Assembly (NCBI GenBank): GCA_900769795.1 | Contig: CAAGHZ010000036.1 | Location: forward strand, 1 to 7,171 | Direction: 5' to 3' | Source of the DNA: Clostridia bacterium | GTDB taxonomy: Bacteria > Bacillota > Clostridia > Monoglobales > Monoglobaceae | Length of the DNA: 7,171 bases | Shown here: positions 1-5,609 of the stretch, in pieces | How the letters are laid out: each line of letters opens with the position of its first letter | Numbering within the stretch: position 1 is the first letter of the stretch | Program-made: the position numbers and the translations under genes | The notes under the pieces: generated by a model | Databases searched by the model: none | The model's input: only the letters and a program-made list of their open reading frames with translations | Told to the model about the DNA's origin: nothing

Positions 1-28
1 AAAAAGCACTTCAAAAGAAGTGCTTTTT
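1..28 (-). terminator. Rho-independent terminator of the tRNA-Thr transcript
   Basis: A perfect inverted repeat pairs 1-12 with 17-28 around a 4-nt loop (13-16). Read on the minus strand it follows the tRNA 3' end directly, and the stem ends in at least five T residues at the window edge (1-5), as expected of an intrinsic terminator. The stem is A/T-flanked on both sides, so it may also stop transcription arriving on the plus strand. The T tract may continue outside the window. Confidence 0.85.
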
Positions 29-29
29 C

Positions 30-105
30 TGGAGCTGTTGATGGGACTCGAACCCGCAACCTGCTGATTACAAATCAGCTGCTCTGCCAATTGAGCTACA
101 CCAGC
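30..105 (-). tRNA. tRNA-Thr, anticodon UGU, CCA end encoded
   Basis: The minus strand folds as a 76-nt cloverleaf. It has a 7-bp acceptor stem starting GCTGGTG, a D arm GCTC/GAGC with GG in its loop, an anticodon stem GCTGA/TCAGC with loop TTTGTAA (anticodon TGT at 72-70, reading ACA and probably other Thr codons), a 5-nt variable loop, a T loop TTCGAGT and a genomic TCCA tail (33-30). The G1-C72 and C2-G71 pairs and the GU of the anticodon fit threonine identity. Two stem positions do not pair: G5 with A68 (genomic 101 and 38) and C50 with A64 (56 and 42). The gene has its own promoter and terminator, so I call it a tRNA gene, although the mismatches could mean a decaying or less efficient copy. 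Confidence 0.92.
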
Positions 106-134
106 GAGATGTCATATTAACATCGACAAGCATT

Positions 135-163
135 AGAATATCACAAAACCGAGAATATGTCAA
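135..163 (-). promoter_or_regulatory. Sigma-A promoter of tRNA-Thr
   Basis: On the minus strand the -35 is TTGACA (163-158) and the -10 is TATTCT (140-135), separated by exactly 17 nt. The expected transcription start is near 128, giving a leader of about 20 nt before the tRNA 5' end at 105. The consensus -35 and ideal spacing are typical of stable-RNA promoters. Confidence 0.85.
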
Positions 164-213
164 GAGTTTTTGCAAAAAAATATATAAATTTTTATGTTAT
201 AGGAATTTCAATG

Positions 214-242
214 TTGACTTATGGCGGTGGTATTTATATAAT
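214..242 (+). promoter_or_regulatory. Sigma-A promoter of the tsaE-tsaB-carboxypeptidase operon
   Basis: TTGACT (214-219), a 17-nt spacer, then a perfect TATAAT (237-242). Transcription should start near 249, leaving a leader of about 30 nt before the tsaE start at 281. It lies about 50 nt from the divergent tRNA promoter, and the region between them is A/T-rich with no further motif that I can see. Confidence 0.82.
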
Positions 243-280
243 ATTATAGTAGATTAAAACAAAGAAGGGTGTATCCGCAG

Positions 281-700
281 ATGAAGAAATATATCACGCA
301 GAGCGAGATGGAAACAAGACAACTTGGCGAAAAACTTGCAGAGGAATTCTCATCAGGGGATATTATTGCTCTGTCAGGAGACCTTGGCTGCGGAAAGACC
401 GCGTTTGTAAAAGGAGTTGCCGCTTATTTTGGATACGACGGAGATGTAACAAGCCCTACATTTACACTTGTAAATGAGTACGAAGGTGACTTGAGCATTT
501 ACCATTTTGATGTGTACAGACTTGAAAATATAAGCGTTGATGAGTGCGACTGGATGGATGACTATTTGTTTGGTGATGGAGTCTGTCTTATTGAATGGGC
601 TGACAACATAAAAGAGGTTTTGCCAAAAGAAACTGTATGGATAAGATTTGCAAAAAAGACAGAGGAAGGTTGCGACTACAGAGAGATAACGGTAGAATAA
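281..700 (+). CDS. tsaE: TsaE, ATPase of the t6A tRNA-modification complex
   Basis: P-loop ATPase that works with TsaB and TsaD to build threonylcarbamoyl-adenosine (t6A) at position 37 of ANN-decoding tRNAs in the cytoplasm. The predicted 139 residues match the family in size. Visible are the Walker A GDLGCGKT (33-40), the SPTF switch-like segment (58-61), HFDVYRLE (75-82) and the LIEWAD strand (103-108) typical of TsaE. I chose the ATG at 281. The frame is also open from a GTG at 269, but that codon overlaps the ribosome site GAAGGG (264-269), whereas 281 lies 11 nt downstream of it, and TsaE homologs begin close to this point. It is the first gene of the operon, 16 nt before tsaB. Family assignment is secure; the start less so. 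Confidence 0.95.
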   Translation: MKKYITQSEMETRQLGEKLAEEFSSGDIIALSGDLGCGKTAFVKGVAAYFGYDGDVTSPTFTLVNEYEGDLSIYHFDVYRLENISVDECDWMDDYLFGDGVCLIEWADNIKEVLPKETVWIRFAKKTEEGCDYREITVE

Positions 701-716
701 ACGGGAGATATATAAG

Positions 717-1421
717 ATGATTATTTTTGGAATAGATACCTGTTGTATGGCGGCGACGGCGGCAATTATGTCGGACGAGCATCTTGCGGCACAGATTATG
801 ATAAATAACAAAAAGACTCATTCGCAAAAGATTATGCCAATGATAGAGTTTATGGCAAATCAGGCAGATATATCTATATCTGATATTGATTGCTATGCGG
901 CAGCGGTTGGCCCCGGCTCTTTTACGGGGGTCAGAATCGGCGTCGCAACTGCCAAGGCGCTTGCCCATGCCAATGACAAGCCGTGCGTAGCAGTGTCTAC
1001 ACTGCATGCTCTTGCCAACAATGTGTCGGAGTTTGATGGAATAATTTGTCCAATACTCGATGCAAGACGTGGACAGGTATACAATGCTCTGTTCAGGGGT
1101 AAGAACCTTGAGAGATTGTGTGATGACAGAGCCTGCTCAATAGAGGAACTGTGTGCTGAACTTATGAAGTCATATGACGATATAATTTTTCTCGGTGACG
1201 GGGTAGCGACCTTTGGTGAGTATATCAAGGAAACCTTAGGCGACAAGGTTGTCTTTGCCCAGAGAATGGATAGGATGAATCTTGCGGCATCGGTTGCAGA
1301 AATTGGATATCAAAAAATGCAAAAAGGTGAGACTTGCAGATATTCAGACCTTGTTCCTCAATATTTGAGACTCTCTCAGGCAGAGAGGGAGAGAATGGAG
1401 AGAGAGGAGAGTGCAAAATGA
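717..1421 (+). CDS. tsaB: TsaB, dimerisation partner of TsaD in t6A synthesis
   Basis: Inactive ASKHA-fold homolog of TsaD that scaffolds the TsaB-TsaD-TsaE complex for tRNA t6A37 formation. The 234 residues show the family marks in order: N-terminal FGIDT (4-8), KKTHSQKIMPMI (32-43), the strongly conserved GPGSFTGVRIGV (65-76), DARRGQVY (115-122) and the C-terminal PQYLRLSQAER (214-224). The start ATG at 717 has GGGAGA (703-708) at proper distance. Its TGA overlaps the ATG of the carboxypeptidase gene by four bases, suggesting translational coupling. The rimI and tsaD genes that often accompany tsaB in Firmicutes are not in this window. The usual IDTS near the N-terminus reads IDTCC here, which is within the divergence expected of TsaB since it is not catalytic. 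Confidence 0.95.
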   Translation: MIIFGIDTCCMAATAAIMSDEHLAAQIMINNKKTHSQKIMPMIEFMANQADISISDIDCYAAAVGPGSFTGVRIGVATAKALAHANDKPCVAVSTLHALANNVSEFDGIICPILDARRGQVYNALFRGKNLERLCDDRACSIEELCAELMKSYDDIIFLGDGVATFGEYIKETLGDKVVFAQRMDRMNLAASVAEIGYQKMQKGETCRYSDLVPQYLRLSQAERERMEREESAK

Positions 1422-2842
1422 GAAAAAGAGAAACTTTGAAAAAGCAAATAATATGCATTGTTGCAGTTATTATGATGTGTTTTTGCACTGTGGATTTTGC
1501 TCTTGCTGTAAATGACCTCTCGACAGATCAGCAGACAGAAGAAGTATACACCGGAGATGAAAAAGGTCAGGATAAAGAAAAAACAGAGAAGAAAAAGAGT
1601 GATGGCAAGCCTGTGCTCGGTGATGGGGAGACAGGTGTACTTGTGGATGGAGTGAGTGGTCGTATACTTTATGAGAAGGACGGCGCAAAAAGAATGTACC
1701 CCGCAAGTACAACCAAGGTTATGACTGCTCTTCTTGCTATTGAAGCGATTGAGAGAGGCGAGACATCCATGGAAACACAGATTGAGGTTACCAAGGAGAT
1801 GATTGATGGCCTCGATCCTGACGGAACGAATATTGCTCTTGTTGAGGGAGAAATTATGTCTCTTGAGAGATTGCTTCATGGGCTTATGATACCGTCGGGC
1901 AATGATGCGGCGTGCGTTATTGCGACCCATATAGGCGGCAGTATATCAAACTTTGTTGATATGATGAACAAAAGGGCAGAGGAACTTGGCGCTACAGAGA
2001 CGAATTTTATGAATCCGCATGGGCTTCATGATGACGAGCATTATACAACGGCAGAGGATATGGCAAAAATTGCTCACGCAGCGATGAAACTTGATAAGTT
2101 CCGCAACATAGTTGATATTGTTCATATAAAAATTCCGCCAACTAACAAGACAGAGCAGGAGAGATACTACATAAGCACAAACGGACTTCTCTCTTATATG
2201 AGATATACTGATTATTTTTACAAAGGGGCAACAGGTATAAAAACCGGCTATACAGGTAAAGCAGGCAACTGCCTTGTATCGAGTGCATCGAGAAACGGCG
2301 TGGATCTTATAAGTGTTGTTTTTGGAGGAAAGACGGTTACGGATTCTCATAGAGACAGTGCAGAGATATTTGATTGGGGATTTGAACACTATACCTCTGT
2401 AACAGTGCTTCAGAAAAATGATATGCCGGGAGAAATCCGTGTTAAGCAGGGACGTGGCACAGATTATCTTACGCTGTACGTACAGGATTCAGTAAAAGCA
2501 ATTGTCCCAAATGGAGTAGGCAGTGATGCGCTTGAAATGAAACTAAACGTGCCCGATGCGGTTTATGCGCCGATTCACACAGGAGACAAAATAGGAACTG
2601 TTTCCGTTATGTTAAACGGAGAGGAAGTCGGTGGCGGTGATCTTTTTGCCACTGCCGAGATAAAGCGCAGTATTTTCTGGCCTGTTATGGCACTTGGTGA
2701 ATGGCTGTGGAGTAAGACGATTGTGCGAGTGATTTCTTATGTGGCAATAGCAGGTGTGATATTGTTTGTTATAACCTTTATATATGGACTTTATACAAAC
2801 ATAAAAAGGGCGAAACAACGCCGAAAAAGAAGAATAAGATAA
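1418..2842 (+). CDS. D-alanyl-D-alanine carboxypeptidase, S11 family (low-molecular-weight PBP)
   Basis: Removes the terminal D-Ala from peptidoglycan pentapeptides outside the membrane, limiting cross-linking. The 474-residue product has a basic start and hydrophobic signal segment (about 10-30, ending FALA), a charged Lys/Glu/Asp-rich linker (about 31-66), then the penicillin-binding catalytic set: STTK (97-100, nucleophile S97 and K100), SGN (160-162) and KTG (275-277). A PBP5-like C-terminal domain follows (about 325-415). The protein ends in a hydrophobic helix (about 436-458) and a strongly basic tail (KRAKQRRKRRIR), which fits membrane anchoring with a cytosolic tail. The frame is open back to 1334, but the ATG at 1418 has AGGAG (1405-1409) eight bases upstream, a signal peptide directly after it, and an ATGA overlap with tsaB. 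It resembles the DacF/DacB/DacA type; I cannot tell which from sequence alone. Confidence 0.95.
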   Translation: MRKRETLKKQIICIVAVIMMCFCTVDFALAVNDLSTDQQTEEVYTGDEKGQDKEKTEKKKSDGKPVLGDGETGVLVDGVSGRILYEKDGAKRMYPASTTKVMTALLAIEAIERGETSMETQIEVTKEMIDGLDPDGTNIALVEGEIMSLERLLHGLMIPSGNDAACVIATHIGGSISNFVDMMNKRAEELGATETNFMNPHGLHDDEHYTTAEDMAKIAHAAMKLDKFRNIVDIVHIKIPPTNKTEQERYYISTNGLLSYMRYTDYFYKGATGIKTGYTGKAGNCLVSSASRNGVDLISVVFGGKTVTDSHRDSAEIFDWGFEHYTSVTVLQKNDMPGEIRVKQGRGTDYLTLYVQDSVKAIVPNGVGSDALEMKLNVPDAVYAPIHTGDKIGTVSVMLNGEEVGGGDLFATAEIKRSIFWPVMALGEWLWSKTIVRVISYVAIAGVILFVITFIYGLYTNIKRAKQRRKRRIR

Positions 2843-2844
2843 TA

Positions 2845-2871
2845 AAAGGGCAACTGTTTTAGTTGCCCTTT
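2845..2871 (+). terminator. Hairpin terminator after the carboxypeptidase gene
   Basis: An 11-bp perfect stem pairs 2845-2855 with 2861-2871 around the loop GTTTT. It begins three bases after the stop codon. The T run at its 3' side is short (TTT then AACAT), so termination may be incomplete and allow some read-through into the downstream operon. Confidence 0.75.
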
Positions 2872-2912
2872 AACATAGTACGGAAATTATAATAAAAGCA
2901 GCAAAATTTATC

Positions 2913-2941
2913 TTGAAAAAAGGATATCGCTATGTTATACT
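2913..2941 (+). promoter_or_regulatory. Sigma-A promoter of the Ser-rich protein-pyrH-frr-uppS-cdsA operon
   Basis: TTGAAA (2913-2918), a 17-nt spacer, TATACT (2936-2941). Expected start near 2948, about 40 nt before the ATG at 2989. I see no comparable promoter directly upstream of pyrH, frr, uppS or cdsA, so this one probably serves them all, with any read-through from the weak terminator before it. Confidence 0.78.
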
Positions 2942-2952
2942 TACAATAAGGT

Positions 2953-2964
2953 TTGCATATGCAA
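2953..2964. promoter_or_regulatory. Perfect 12-bp palindrome just past the predicted transcription start
   Basis: TTGCATATGCAA is a perfect dyad placed about 5-17 bases downstream of the predicted transcription start, and before the ribosome site AAAGGAAG (2973-2980). The position suits a repressor operator. A 12-bp palindrome without a loop would form only a poor RNA hairpin. It could be chance; no second copy is evident in the window. Confidence 0.3.
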
Positions 2965-2988
2965 CCATAGTGAAAGGAAGTAGAACCT

Positions 2989-3456
2989 ATGGCAGAGAGA
3001 CAAAGTAAGAAAAAGGCATCAGGAAGAAGAAAGACCATGACCGTGTTTGGCATAATCTTTGTTGCGGCAGGCATATTTTTACTGGCGTTTGGGCTTTCTT
3101 TTAAAATTATGATGTTGCCTGAAAAAAATGCCGCAGACGGCAATAGCCCTGAGGCACAGATTGAGCGTCTTGAAGAAGAAAATGCACAACTTAAAGAGGA
3201 CATCAGACGTCTTGAAGAAGAGAATGAGATTTTAATGGGCGGTGGGTCTCCGACTAGTATCCCGACTATGTCGAGTACATCAGGAACTTCAAGCTCATCG
3301 AGTTCATCAGGAACTTCCAGTTCGTCAAATTCTTCTAGTTCGTCGAATTCGAAAAGTTCGTCAAACTCATCAAGTTCGTCAGGCGCTTCGGGGTCTGCAA
3401 AGACGTCTGGCTCGTCAGGGGCTTCAGGTTCTAATAGCATAGGATATCAGGACTAA
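2989..3456 (+). CDS. Unrecognised single-pass membrane protein with leucine zipper and Ser-repeat tail
   Basis: I do not recognise this 155-residue protein. It has a basic N-terminus (RQSKKK...GRRK, 4-15), one hydrophobic segment (about 17-42), and a short coiled coil (about 57-83) with a perfect 3-4 heptad pattern I58, L61, N65, L68, I72, L75, N79, L82, in which RLEEEN occurs twice 14 residues apart. Asn at two core positions is typical of parallel dimeric zippers. Residues 87-150 are low complexity, with 38 Ser out of 64, including five tandem six-residue units. By the positive-inside rule the zipper and tail should lie outside the membrane. The ATG has AAAGGAAG (2973-2980) eight bases upstream. 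It heads the operon with pyrH, 53 bases before the pyrH start. A role in the envelope is inference from topology; the tail might be a wall-spanning or glycosylated linker. The clean start, promoter and feature order argue for a real gene. Confidence 0.82.
   Translation: MAERQSKKKASGRRKTMTVFGIIFVAAGIFLLAFGLSFKIMMLPEKNAADGNSPEAQIERLEEENAQLKEDIRRLEEENEILMGGGSPTSIPTMSSTSGTSSSSSSSGTSSSSNSSSSSNSKSSSNSSSSSGASGSAKTSGSSGASGSNSIGYQD
3301..3390 (+). repeat. Five tandem 18-bp units encoding SSS(N/G)xS
   Basis: AGTTCGTC recurs at 3319, 3337, 3355 and 3373, exactly 18 bases apart each time, and AGTTCATC precedes them at 3301. The five units encode SSSGTS, SSSNSS, SSSNSK, SSSNSS and SSSGAS (residues 105-134). 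A separate 13-nt direct repeat, CATCAGGAACTTC, lies at 3278-3290 and 3305-3317. Gain or loss of a unit would keep the reading frame, so tail length could vary between strains. Confidence 0.8.
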
Positions 3457-3509
3457 GTTAAAAGAGGTTAATTAAGTATATGGAATATATAAAGAAAGGG
3501 AGTATTTAT

Positions 3510-4217
3510 ATGGAACCGAAATACAAAAGAATAATGCTCAAAATCAGCGGAGAAGCGCTTGCGGGAGACAAGGGATTTGGTCTTGATCAGGCAACGATTG
3601 ATGCAATCGCCGTAAAAGTAAAAGAATGTTATGATATGGGCGTACAGATCGCCATTGTTGTCGGCGGCGGAAACTTCTGGAGAGGTCGTACCGGTGAGGG
3701 TATGGATCGCTCTCGTGCTGACCATATGGGCATGCTTGCAACTGTTATAAATTCTCTGGCCCTTCTTGATGCACTTGAACATCTTGGCGTAGAGGGCAGA
3801 GTGCAGACTGCAATTGAAATGCGTCAGATTGCAGAGCCGTATATCAGACTTAAAGCGGGTGCACACCTTAACAAGGGCAGAGTTGTTATTTTTGCCTGCG
3901 GAACAGGCAACCCTTTCTTCTCAACAGATACAACTGCGGCGCTCAGAGCGGCAGAGATTGATGCAGAGGTAATCCTCCTTGCGAAAAAGGTTGACGGCGT
4001 TTATGACAGCGATCCAAACGTTAATCCTAATGCAACCAAGTTTAAAGAACTCAGTTTTATGGAGGTTCTCAATCGTAAACTTGGAGTTATGGATTCAACG
4101 GCTACATCACTTTGTATGGACAACAATATTCCGATTGTGGTATTCGGCCTTGATGACCCCGAGAATATAAAACGTGCAGTAATGGGCGAGGAAATCGGAA
4201 CATACGTTGGTAAATAA
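3510..4217 (+). CDS. pyrH: UMP kinase (uridylate kinase)
   Basis: Phosphorylates UMP to UDP with ATP in the cytoplasm, feeding UTP/CTP and nucleotide-sugar synthesis; bacterial PyrH belongs to the amino-acid-kinase fold and is controlled by GTP and UTP. The 235 residues show LKISGEAL (10-17), the glycine-rich GGGNFWRG (52-59), DHMGMLATVIN (71-81), GTGNPFFSTDTTAALRA (131-147) and AKKVDGVYDSDP (158-169), all standard for the family. The frame is open from an ATG at 3480, but the ATG at 3510 has GGGAG (3498-3502) seven bases upstream and gives the usual N-terminus and length. pyrH is commonly preceded by rpsB-tsf; here the Ser-rich membrane gene occupies that place. Confidence 0.97.
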   Translation: MEPKYKRIMLKISGEALAGDKGFGLDQATIDAIAVKVKECYDMGVQIAIVVGGGNFWRGRTGEGMDRSRADHMGMLATVINSLALLDALEHLGVEGRVQTAIEMRQIAEPYIRLKAGAHLNKGRVVIFACGTGNPFFSTDTTAALRAAEIDAEVILLAKKVDGVYDSDPNVNPNATKFKELSFMEVLNRKLGVMDSTATSLCMDNNIPIVVFGLDDPENIKRAVMGEEIGTYVGK

Positions 4218-4235
4218 AGAGTATAAAATCAGTTA

Positions 4236-4249
4236 TGCCGAAAGCGGCA
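4236..4249 (+). other. Small hairpin ahead of the frr ribosome site
   Basis: TGCCG (4236-4240) pairs with CGGCA (4245-4249) around a four-base AAAG loop, ending two bases before the frr ribosome site AGGGAG. There is no T run, so it is not a terminator. It might mark an RNA-processing point or keep the ribosome site open, but a 5-bp stem can arise by chance. Confidence 0.25.
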
Positions 4250-4264
4250 GAAGGGAGTATATAT

Positions 4265-4807
4265 ATGCAAAACGCAGAAAATAAAATGAACAAAGCAATA
4301 GCGTCGATGGAGGCAGACTATGCATCAATCAGAGCAGGTCGTGCAAACCCCGCTATACTTGATAAAATCACAGTAGAATATTATGGAGTTGCAACACCTC
4401 TTGCACAGGTTGGTACAGTTTCTGTCCCGGAGGCAAGATCAATTGTTATTCAGCCATGGGATGCAACCCTTCTTAAGGAAATCGAGAAGGCAATCCAGAC
4501 ATCGGATATCGGTATAAACCCCAATAACGATGGTAAGGTTATCCGCCTTAACTTCCCTCCTCTTACAGAAGAGCGCAGAAAAGAACTCAGCAAGGGTATT
4601 TCAAAAAGAGGCGAAGAGTGTAAGGTTGCTATCAGAAATATCAGACGTGATGCAATCGAGGGTTTTAAAAAGCAGAAGAAGGATAACGAGATTACAGAAG
4701 ATGATTTAAAAGGTCTTGAGGATCAGATTCAGAAACTTACTGATAAATTCGTAAAGAAGGTTGAGGAACTCACATCTGCTAAAGAAAAGGAGATTATGGA
4801 GGTATAG
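4265..4807 (+). CDS. frr: Ribosome recycling factor
   Basis: Splits post-termination ribosomes together with EF-G. The 180 residues align along the whole family: SIRAGRANPAILDKITVEYYG (21-41) in the helical domain I, TPLAQVGTVSVPEAR (44-58) and IQPWDATLL (62-70) in domain II, DIGINPNNDGKVIRLNFPPL (81-100), TEERRKEL (101-108), VAIRNIRRDA (121-130), and an Asp/Glu/Lys-rich C-terminal helix ending EKEIMEV. An ATG at 4235 is in frame, but the ATG at 4265 has AAGGGAG (4251-4257) seven bases upstream. This start makes the protein about five residues shorter than E. coli RRF at the N-terminus. It lies 47 bases after pyrH with no terminator between. Confidence 0.97.
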   Translation: MQNAENKMNKAIASMEADYASIRAGRANPAILDKITVEYYGVATPLAQVGTVSVPEARSIVIQPWDATLLKEIEKAIQTSDIGINPNNDGKVIRLNFPPLTEERRKELSKGISKRGEECKVAIRNIRRDAIEGFKKQKKDNEITEDDLKGLEDQIQKLTDKFVKKVEELTSAKEKEIMEV

Positions 4808-4840
4808 TTCTTTATAATCTTTTAGTTTGGGTGTGATGTT

Positions 4841-5584
4841 GTGTTCTTTAGAAAAAAGGAAAAAAGTGTAGATACACTTGACTTGACTTGTGTGCCGAAG
4901 CACATCGGTATAATAATGGACGGCAACGGCAGATGGGCAAAGCGCAGAGGCCTGCCGAGAAGTGCCGGCCACAGACAGGGGGCAAAAACCCTTGAGATGA
5001 TTGCAGACTATTGTGGCAGCATTGGTGTTGAGGTAATCACCGCCTATGCTTTCTCGACAGAGAACTGGAGTCGTCCCGATGAAGAGGTCAATGCCCTGAT
5101 GGATTTGCTTTACGACTATTTGTCTCAGGCAAAGACCAGATTTGCAGATAAAAACTGCAGACTGTTAATCAGCGGAGATATGTCAAGATTCAGTGATAAA
5201 ATCAGAACCGCTATGAAAGATGCCATGGATGTCACCAAAGACGGCAGCAAGATAACAATAAATCTTGCACTCAATTATGGAGGCAGGGACGAGATTGTGC
5301 GTGCCACAAAGGCTTTGTGTATGGATGTTGTATCAGGAAGCAAAGATATTGAAAAAATTGACGAGACAACATTTGGAAAGTATTTGGACACCGCCAATTT
5401 GCCTGAGGTTGATTTGATTATACGCCCAAGCGGAGAGCAGAGATTATCTAACTTTTTGCTCTGGCAGGCGGCTTATGCAGAGTTCTGGTACAGCGATGTT
5501 TGCTGGCCCGACTTTGGAGAAGAGGATATGCGCACAGCCATAATTGATTTTCAGAAGCGCAACAGAAGATTTGGCGGAGTGTAG
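4841..5584 (+). CDS. uppS: Isoprenyl transferase (undecaprenyl diphosphate synthase)
   Basis: Cis-prenyltransferase that adds isopentenyl units to farnesyl diphosphate to make undecaprenyl diphosphate, the lipid carrier for peptidoglycan and wall polymers. The 247 residues show MDGNGRWA (26-33, catalytic Asp27), AFSTENWSRP (70-79), NYGGRDEI (145-152), IIRPSGEQRLSNFLLWQ (193-209) and WPDF (222-225), covering the family's conserved regions. Start is a GTG at 4841; the in-frame TAG at 4823 rules out starts further upstream and I see no good ATG nearby. The ribosome site is weak (GGGTGTGAT, 4829-4837), unlike its neighbours, so translation may depend partly on ribosomes finishing frr 33 bases upstream. 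The SGE motif reads RPSGE where many homologs have RTSGE or RTGGE; the essential Arg, Ser and Glu are kept. Confidence 0.96.
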   Translation: MFFRKKEKSVDTLDLTCVPKHIGIIMDGNGRWAKRRGLPRSAGHRQGAKTLEMIADYCGSIGVEVITAYAFSTENWSRPDEEVNALMDLLYDYLSQAKTRFADKNCRLLISGDMSRFSDKIRTAMKDAMDVTKDGSKITINLALNYGGRDEIVRATKALCMDVVSGSKDIEKIDETTFGKYLDTANLPEVDLIIRPSGEQRLSNFLLWQAAYAEFWYSDVCWPDFGEEDMRTAIIDFQKRNRRFGGV

Positions 5585-5609
5585 ATAATTGGTTTGGTAA
5601 GGAGGTAAA

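Noticed and set aside
269..271. GTG as the tsaE start
   Set aside because: It overlaps the only ribosome site (264-269), so it could not be used with that site; the ATG at 281 is better placed.
374..811. Minus-strand frame across tsaE and tsaB
   Set aside because: Antisense shadow of two clearly recognised genes; no recognizable domain or ribosome site.
1376..1930. Minus-strand frame of 184 codons
   Set aside because: Antisense to the end of tsaB and the catalytic part of the carboxypeptidase, which carries all S11 motifs; no start signals.
2859..3440. Long minus-strand frame (193 codons) with an acidic DELDE-rich N-terminal half
   Set aside because: It is the antisense reading of the Ser-repeat gene: TCN serine codons read backwards give Asp/Glu-rich repeats. 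It has no ribosome site or promoter, and the plus-strand gene has both plus a TM and zipper.
3242..3442. Alternative plus-strand frame inside the Ser-rich gene, rich in Arg, Gln, Leu and Val
   Set aside because: A by-product of the 18-bp repeat read one frame over; the GGGC before it lacks a proper ribosome site and no known pattern appears.
3480..3509. Upstream in-frame ATG of pyrH, with a similar 10-codon extension ahead of frr at 4235
   Set aside because: Both later ATGs have GGGAG seven bases upstream and give usual family N-termini. The shared GSIYM at the end of both extensions is just the translated ribosome site GGGAGTAT(A/T)TATATG, not a common leader peptide.
4813..4818. TATAAT between frr and uppS as a possible internal promoter
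   Set aside because: The sequence 17 bases upstream (GAGATT) is not a -35, so the hexamer is probably chance in A/T-rich DNA.
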